From NCBI GenBank assembly GCA_022457155.1, contig JAJGOT010000131.1, positions 124,001-188,000 on the forward strand: a DNA stretch of 64,000 nucleotides. The letters run 5' to 3'. Every line of letters starts with the position of its first letter. Position 1 is the stretch's first letter. The stretch comes from Cladopsammia gracilis. Lineage: Eukaryota; Cnidaria; Anthozoa; Scleractinia; Dendrophylliidae. This document shows, piece after piece, positions 57,591 to 64,000 of the stretch. A program made the position numbers and the translations under genes. The notes below the pieces were generated by a model that saw only the letters and a program-made list of their open reading frames with translations, made no database searches and was not told the DNA's origin.

Positions 57591-60386
57591 ATGGCAGATC
57601 ACGAGCAAGCCGTAATTTCCGAATTTCTCGCTTTGTTGAAAAGAAACCCAAATGCGTTGTCCAGCGTTTTGCAAACGACACAGGCAGCGATTACCTCCAA
57701 CGAGCAAACGGATGCGTCGAACCCATCAGCAAGCACGAGCTCTAGATCTAGTTTACCCACTTCTGACGAAGAGTCTCCACAGGACAGGGCAGTCGACATC
57801 GTTTCCACCGCTTATAGCGCAGAAGATCTGCTGGCAAAACGAGGGGCAAAGGGCAAAGGATCGAAAGCCCAACAAACATTTAGGGTAAGTCGAATCTTAT
57901 ATTTAGCCATTTTATAACAACTTGCATTGAGACAACCGAATAATTATCTCGAAAGATCTTGAAATGCATATATTTTTCTCGTGTTCTTTTACTCGTACAC
58001 ACCAGCTACACGTATTCTTTACACATAAATTATGTAATTAACTTACTCTCAGCTCTAGCGCGGATCAATCGATGACATGCATGCACTCCGATCGAATCGA
58101 TCTGCAAAATAACACTTTTTGGTCATGAATATGCATTCAATGTAATGGAGAAAATTGCTATTGTGGCTATTGTTGACTTAAAATTAAAGTGTGAGTGATT
58201 TGGCGGTGATACAGAGGTGCATGAAGCCAAATGACGCTTTTCTTCGTTCAACACACTAATCTCGATCGGTTGGCAGTTGCCTTCATGCGATCAGTATAAA
58301 CTTCCAACGATCCCACGCGCGCAAACTGATGCTCATTCATCAAATCTTCGGGTAAACACGCTCAAATGCATGGGAAGAAACGTCCAGCGTATTTAATGGC
58401 TTTTCCTTTTCTTTTCCCAACTTGGAATTAAAGCTGTTTGTTTCATTATTTAAGCTTATACGCTAAAATGTCGATCTGCTGCACGTTCGTTGGATTCGCG
58501 TTTTAAAAAGCGCGGGAATATTGAGTTAATAAGTACGCGTGCGTAGTAGAACTCGATCTAGAAAGCCTGTAAGCCTGCAGTACAGTGTGGGACAAGGTTT
58601 TGAGAAATAACATTTCGGGGGTAAGATTGTGCATGTGCATTGTGTGGCAGTTAGCAGCTAGGCTTCACAGGAAAAAAAGAAATCAAATTTTAACACTTTT
58701 AATGATATGGCTTCCCACTACCCGCTGAGTTCATCTTTGTCTACAATTGTTTACAGTTTGTGTTGAGGGAATCTGCAAAGAAATGTGGTCTATGGGAAAA
58801 ACCTCCTCTCATTCGAGAGATCAGCTGCAAAACCCTTGAAGTTTTTACTAAAAAGGTAAAGACAGGATTTCATGATAATCTTCACTTACATGTACCATAC
58901 TTAAAGGAACTGTGTCGTCACGGATTTTAGCAAAATTTTTAGAGACACGAAATACACAAGAAGGTACGGAATTTAAACTATAACGCTTGGGAGATTAGCT
59001 TATATTTGTTTATAATGATCGAAGCTATGCGTCACTTAGATCCACATAAGTAAGCTTATTTCTTCGCTATTATTAAGTTTCATAGCGAGTATTTTGCAAT
59101 TATAAACTCAGCCGTGACACAGTCCCTTTAATTATTTTAAACTATTCCTGTCATTTATGGTTTTATTATATTCCACCTTTAATTCTGAACCGATTGCTTA
59201 ACAGTTAACTTAATCTACATTCTAGTGTCGCAAAAAAACATAAAAGAAAAACGAGGCAATAGCTTTTATTGTTGCAATATGTACTTGTACTTTCTGGCTG
59301 TGGTCAACGTGCATACATTGTACAAGTTAAAATAATTAAAAAAAAAACTTTCAATATTTTCTACAAATTATAAGATAATTAGATAACAATGACTTTCATG
59401 TTTAAAGGTGATCAGTGCACTTCCCCAACTGGAAGGCCATGCCCACAACATCAGGAGGAGGCTTTCTGAAAGTTTGATTTACAGAAGAAATCAATTAAAA
59501 AATACAAAATTTTGGAAGCGTGCTTTAAAGGTAATATTTTAATTGTCATTTTATCCATGGAAAGATTAATCTGTACTTATTAGATGGAATGAAAAACAGT
59601 CTATTTATATAAGCTACATGTAGTACAGTACATACATCTAGTTATTGACACCCTTAATAATTCATCTGTTGACTCACAGTTGGTAGAATGTCACATGGTC
59701 AGTTAGACAATACTTGTGGATTTAAAAAGGGGTAAAGTCTGCATTCGGGCCTACTGGCCTATCAGTCTAGAGTTTATGACTTAGTTTCTGTTTCAGCATT
59801 AAATTCGCCATTACCCATTGATACACCCAAGTGGAGGTGAAGACAGAAACTATGAGAGTTATGTGGGTTGCCAGAGAATGCAATGGACACTCTCCTGTGC
59901 TCGAACCTGGACTGCTTGATCCGGAGTCCAGCATGCCAACAATTATGCCCCCTCCCCCTCCCCCCCCAGTGGATTAAACCTTTACCTTAATATTCTACTT
60001 AATAAGTGCGGTCTGGCTTCAAAAGAACTGTTATTTTTTTTTTAGATTGCAATCTCATAAAACCAGTTGGAAAATTAAATAATACACTACATACAGTGCA
60101 TGTAGGTTTAAATTAAATGTTAATATTATATTATTGGCTGTTCATGTCCAGGAGCAATGCAACCAATTGATCACCTTATATAATGTATTTGTAAGTGTAT
60201 TATGTATATTTGTTTGTGTTTGTATATACCTAATTCAATAAAGGTTGCTTTGGTCATTGGTAATTGGGCATTGGGAAGCTATTGTTTGGCGGTCACTCAA
60301 GCGAAGCATTGCATTGTGTTCTGTATGCTAAATGCTAATTCCCAATTACCAATGACCAACTGCCAAAGCAACCTTTATTGAATTAG

Positions 60387-60423
<37 letters not shown>

Positions 60424-62722
60424 GGTTCAATTTTATCCTTGGTTCAAATTTTATTTTCCTTTGTTTTTGGCTATGGTAATGTATAATAATGAGTTTTAAA
60501 CAAAGGAAAATAAAATTTGAACCAAGGATAAAATTGAACCACAACATATATATATATACATGTATATAAATAATGGAGTCGTCTTTTGTGACTTCCTTTT
60601 AGTTTTCCCTTTCATATTAGTGATTATGTCATTTTTCTTGTAGATGGATAAATATAAAGGTGAGGCCTGCCAGAGGCCTTTAGTTCCTGAAAAAAGCCAG
60701 GAAGTAAACACAACACTTCTCCTGGTGGAGAAGTCTCTGCAGGCTGTTAATGAAGATGTAGATCTAGATGAGGAGACAGGATTCTCCTTTTCTTCATCGT
60801 AAGTAAAAAAACAAATAAGTTAATATACAATGATCAGCTTTTTTTCATTGAATATCTCCATCCCAAATGTATAGCCTTTATCAGGGGCAGATCCAGTGGG
60901 GGATTGGGTGGCTGGCCACCACCCCCCCCCCCCCCCCCTTTAGATCATCTGCAGGGGTTTCATTAAGGGTGTGCCCCACCCCTTTCTGCCCTTCCAATCA
61001 TGTGCTCACTTGCTCAAACTCATTGCCCTATTGTTTAAAATCTTAATGGACCTTAATGAAATCCATGCATTGATTTTAACAGGTTTTTTTTAGTTGCAAC
61101 AATTTAAAAAAACAATTACTGACTTAGGCATATACCCGTAGCCACGCCATATAAAAAAATCCTGGATCTACCCCTGCTTTATGCATGTACATGTATGACC
61201 TCTTGGTTTCATGTTAAGTGTACAAATCATTATGCATGAGAGGGTAACAACTGAAAGCCACAAGTTAAATCCTGCCTAATATTTTCTTGTTACAGGGAGG
61301 AGCTGTTCGTAATGGATGGGACAAGAAAAATTGCACGAGCAACTTTTCTACGCACATCAAAAAAAGACAGTAAGTACAGCAGAAATGTAAACCTGCCTTA
61401 AGGCCATTTCATTAAAAATATCCAATGTACATGTATAACTTAAGTATTATAAATATTTTATAGCCAAAGATCTGTCCAGTATTTCTCCTAGTCACTGCCA
61501 CCTGTCTTGTGCACAGCAATTCCTTAATTAATGCATCATCAAAGGATTTCCTGTTATTGACAGTCCATATTTTAAGTTAAAAACATAGTCTTAAGAGTAG
61601 CTGTGTCTTGTGATGACCTTATCTACAATCATTGTAAGCCTGTTAAACTCCCTTGATCAGTTACCTACTCGCCAAAAGGTAAAACCACCTACTTAAAAAG
61701 TTTTATCATCCCAAGGCTTATAACCATGTTTTTATGATATATGTGTATGTACTAATCTCTGTTTTTTAATTGAAGGTGACTTTGCAAAGCTTGTTATGCA
61801 GTCAAACTTTCTGAAGACTAATGAGGAAAAAGACAAAATAAAGTTAACTGGACCTAACTCGGAACAATTTCTCCACAACATCAAGGTAACCACAGTTAGG
61901 TGTACTTAAAATCGAAATTAAAATAGCTAAAATTCCTTGAAAGAAACTAGTAGTGTCTAATTTTTTGTGCTATTTATTTAATTTAATTAGGTTGGTGAAA
62001 AATTTTATTGGCCTGAAAACCAGTTGGTTAGCAAGTCCAGTGCGCCCAAAGAGGGTAGGGGTCGAGAGGTGACAACGGTACAAGTGCCAGCAAAGTCTAC
62101 CTCTAGTTGCAACAAGAAAAGCAATCATGAAGGGGTGGAACTGGGCCATAGAAAGGCAAATTCTGCACCCAAGGAAAAATCTGTGCCCAATGAAAAATCT
62201 GTGCGCAAGGAAAAATCTGTGCCTAAGCAAACATCCGTGCCCAAGGGAAAATCCGTGCCCAAGGGAAAATCCGTGCCCAAGGAAAAATCTGTGCGCAAGG
62301 AAACATCTGTGAACAAGGAAACATCTGTGCCTATTGAAAAATCTGTGTGCAAGGAAAAATCTCTGCCTAAGCAAACATCTGTGCCCAAGAGAAAATCCAT
62401 ACCCAAGGAAAAATCCGTACCCAAGGAAACATCTGTGCACAAGGAAACATCTGTGAACAAGGAAACATCTGTGCCCATTGAAAAAAACGTGCCCAAAGAA
62501 CTGGAAACACCTGATCGGGATGTGCCCAAGGAAACAAATGTACCTAATTGCATGGAGAAAGGGGATGATCATGGGGTGTTGCATGTGCCAGAAAAACGCA
62601 AGTACAAGGGTTATGTATATGTACCTGTAGGCAATGATGACAAGAGCACCTGTACTCCTGAGCCAATACCAAACAAAAGGCGCAGGCTGCCAAAAGTCAG
62701 CTTGGACTTTGATTATATGTAA
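57591..62722 (+). CDS. CACTA accessory protein, seven exons, unknown family
   Basis: Exons 57591-57884, 58757-58855, 59408-59530, 60644-60798, 61296-61369, 61776-61885 and 61991-62722 have GT/AG borders and matching phases (0,0,0,2,1,0), giving 528 aa. Residues 1-98: helical MADHEQAVISEFLALLKRN, then Ser/Thr-rich. 99-172: basic, Trp-containing VLRESAKKCGLWEKPPLIRE and HNIRRRLSESLIYRRNQ...FWKRALK, a candidate DNA-binding region. 173-285: acidic then mixed. About 340-465: tandem basic hexapeptides of type K-E-K-S-V-P. C-terminus: NKRRRLPKVSLDFDYM. No known domain recognised. Its place opposite the transposase suggests a TnpA-like role in binding the TGTGAAA subterminal motifs; that is inference. 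Confidence 0.82.
58901..59131. mobile_element. TTAA MITE family 3, in accessory intron 2
   Basis: 231 bp bounded by TTAAAGGAACTGTGTC(GT)CACGG and the inverse CCGTGACACAGTCCCTTTAA. Ends and TTAA edges again suggest a piggyBac/Kolobok-type mobiliser. The intron's splice sites lie outside it. Confidence 0.8.
60228..60388. mobile_element. Foldback MITE in accessory intron 3
   Basis: 161 bp with inverted ends ACCTAATTCAATAAAGGTTG and inverse, arms continuing through CATTGGTAATTGGG. It lies next to an (AT)n tract at about 60391-60418. Confidence 0.78.
60419..60545. mobile_element. 127-bp foldback MITE in (TA)n
   Basis: TGTTGTGGTTCAATTTTATC to inverse, with the same TTTGGCTATGGTAATG loop as the inner part of 54625-54980, inserted in a TA-repeat tract. 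Two copies of one family therefore sit in the same transposon. Confidence 0.85.
62170..62520 (+). repeat. 18-nt coding minisatellite (K-E-K-S-V-P)
   Basis: About 20 tandem 18-bp units of the type AAGGAAAAATCTGTGCCC in the last exon, coding for six residues with Lys at position 1 and Ser-Val at 4-5. Larger sub-blocks (QTSVP...KETSVNKETSVPIEK) occur twice. The reading frame is kept throughout. Confidence 0.92.
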
Positions 62723-63324
62723 CTTAAAATTTATATCATTTTATCAATGACATTTTATAGCTAGCTACAAATATGTATGGAAAACTACTGATCAAAAATT
62801 TCAATAATTTTAAACAGATATAGATTTTGTAAATAAATAATTTTTTTACACATTGACGACATTTGCATTACATGTACTTTTATTATATTATATTTATCAT
62901 GATCATACATAATTATATATATATATATATATATGCTTGAATCAAATGTTGAACATTTTAATTTATGATCGGAAAACATTATTGACTTATATAAAAATGA
63001 TGCTTAAATTGTCAGGATTATTAATTAATTTATTCTTCAATTGCCCATTTCATCAAGATAAAAATTAAATATTTGCCATGGTTTCCTAAATCAATATTTA
63101 TGTTAATGATTTATTTTTTCTTTAGTGTATTTGTTTTAATTTGACTAGGCTGGCTTGAAGCTAAAAATAAATTGTTGTTTCAAAGGTTTCAAATTACCTG
63201 TTTTTGCTTTTAAAACGTTATGATATGCTGTGCATGCATGTATTTGAGATCAAGACAATAACTCATGATATGGCATGCTATACATTATAATGGAACAAAT
63301 TAACACATTTTGAAAAAGTCTGAA
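62723..63324. other. 3' UTR and spacer of accessory gene
   Basis: No further coding. AATAAA motifs near 62833 could serve as the polyadenylation signal. An (AT)n tract lies at 62917-62932. Confidence 0.5.
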
Positions 63325-63610
63325 TTTCACATACTTTTTCACAGTAAATTGGGTTATTGGGAGATTTCACATACTTTTTCACATCATGTCATTTAGCCTA
63401 GTCCCATGCAATGCATGATGTGAATTTGTTATTTCACATGACTATTTCACATCATCCCATGATGTGAAAAGGAGGACCCCATTTCACTTGGTTTTCACAT
63501 GGCTATTTCACATTATTTTTCACACATGTGGATGTGAAAAAGCAGATGAAATTTTCACACCTTTTTCACATTATCTTCACATGTTTTTCACATGGTTTAC
63601 TCCAGTAGTG
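63325..63610 (-). repeat. Right TIR and subterminal TTTCACA cluster
   Basis: Some 19 copies of TTTCACA or TGTGAA within about 285 bp, ending in the inverted terminal repeat CATGGTTTACTCCAGTAGTG. Mirrors the left end in density and content. Confidence 0.88.
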
Positions 63611-63613
63611 ATA

Positions 63614-64000
63614 ACTATAGTTAGTCTGTATTTTTCTGGATCACCGAGGCATAAATTTCCTAATTATAGTTAGGGCGAACAGAGAAGCGGTCACATTACC
63701 GAAATAGCTAACTATAGTTATCCCTGTCTTAACTATAGTTAGTAGCCCAGATGTGACTGCATCCATTGAGTGTAGTTATATGGTACAAAGTTTAAAACTA
63801 CTTTGTAAAAGCTAGGGGAAAAAAACTTAGCAAAAAAAAGTCTGCCATACAGTGCCTAAAGGAAACTAAACAATCACCTGTAATAAAAAGTCAAAAAAAA
63901 GAACATTATTTGAAGTCAGTAACTTGTTAAACTTAGTGAGGGCAATAGAGTCAATGATTTCCAATGTTGCCATCTTTGAATCTAATGGAACACTGGGACT
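63614..64000. other. Insertion-site flank, right of CACTA element
   Basis: No gene seen. Several copies of the palindrome AACTATAGTT lie at 63611-63740 together with GCGGTCACA, related to the left flank at 47966-48050. Confidence 0.45.

Larger units (their letters stand above)
48401..63610. mobile_element. Complete CACTA (EnSpm) transposon, 15.2 kb
   Basis: The left end reads CACTACCAGAGTGAACAATG and the right end, inverted, CACTACTGGAGTAAACCATG, continuing into TGTGAAAAA and ATGTGAAGAT on both sides. ATA occurs directly outside both ends (48398-48400, 63611-63613), the 3-bp duplication expected of CACTA elements. Inside are dense subterminal TGTGAAA motifs, a six-exon tnp2-type transposase on the minus strand, and a seven-exon accessory gene on the plus strand, head to head. 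Both genes splice with open frames. Four smaller MITEs or foldbacks sit in its introns. I see no disabling mutation, so this may be an autonomous copy. Confidence 0.93.

Noticed and set aside
61970..62584. Minus-strand frames of 142 and 204 codons
   Set aside because: Shadows of the 18-nt coding repeat in the accessory gene on the plus strand, which has splice and phase support.

Overview
This is a eukaryotic, AT-rich, intron-bearing window, most likely from a cnidarian and probably a coral. The organism is inferred from the mix of elements (Penelope-like elements with GIY-YIG nuclease, Tx1/L1-type and CR1/L2-type LINEs, many TTAA-target foldback elements, an animal CACTA element) and from 72-nt leucine-rich-repeat (LRR) exons. 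It is not a marker-gene identification. No rRNA, tRNA or CRISPR was recognised.

Layout. 0.1-1.8 kb: a decayed Ty3/gypsy element on the minus strand with a 142-bp LTR. 2.2-30.3 kb: a minus-strand field of eight isolated 72-nt exons, each encoding one LRR with intact splice sites and phase 2-2 junctions. They sit in two families of tandemly duplicated DNA (about 2.1-kb 'A' units and about 1.25-kb 'B' units). The field is broken up by insertions: a 4.6-kb TTAA-flanked foldback element whose arms are packed with the palindrome TTATCTCGAGATAA and carry an inverted duplicate of a host LRR gene fragment (6.3-10.9 kb); LINE remnants (11.4-12.2 and 13.7-14.6 kb); Penelope-like fragments; three copies of one TTAA-target MITE; and a 3.6-kb Tx1/L1-type LINE with target-site duplication and poly-A tail but a deleted reverse-transcriptase core (16.9-20.6 kb).

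30.8-48.4 kb: Penelope fragments, a 2.2-kb insertion, a two-exon 3' part of an unknown gene (35.2-36.2 kb), a two-exon gene for a DDE integrase-like protein (39.2-41.7 kb), an exact-looking 651-bp duplication carrying a 71-codon ORF, and several foldback MITEs.

48401-63610: the outstanding feature, an apparently complete 15.2-kb CACTA (EnSpm) transposon. It has CACTA termini, a 3-bp ATA target duplication, dense TGTGAAA subterminal motifs at both ends, and two divergently transcribed multi-exon genes. The minus-strand gene (6 exons, 1021 aa) is a tnp2-type transposase whose exons all join in frame. The plus-strand gene (7 exons, 528 aa) is an unrecognised protein with a basic hexapeptide repeat, placed where a TnpA-like accessory protein would be expected. 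By analogy with plant En/Spm, the accessory protein may bind the subterminal repeats and the transposase may cut the ends. That division of labour is inference.
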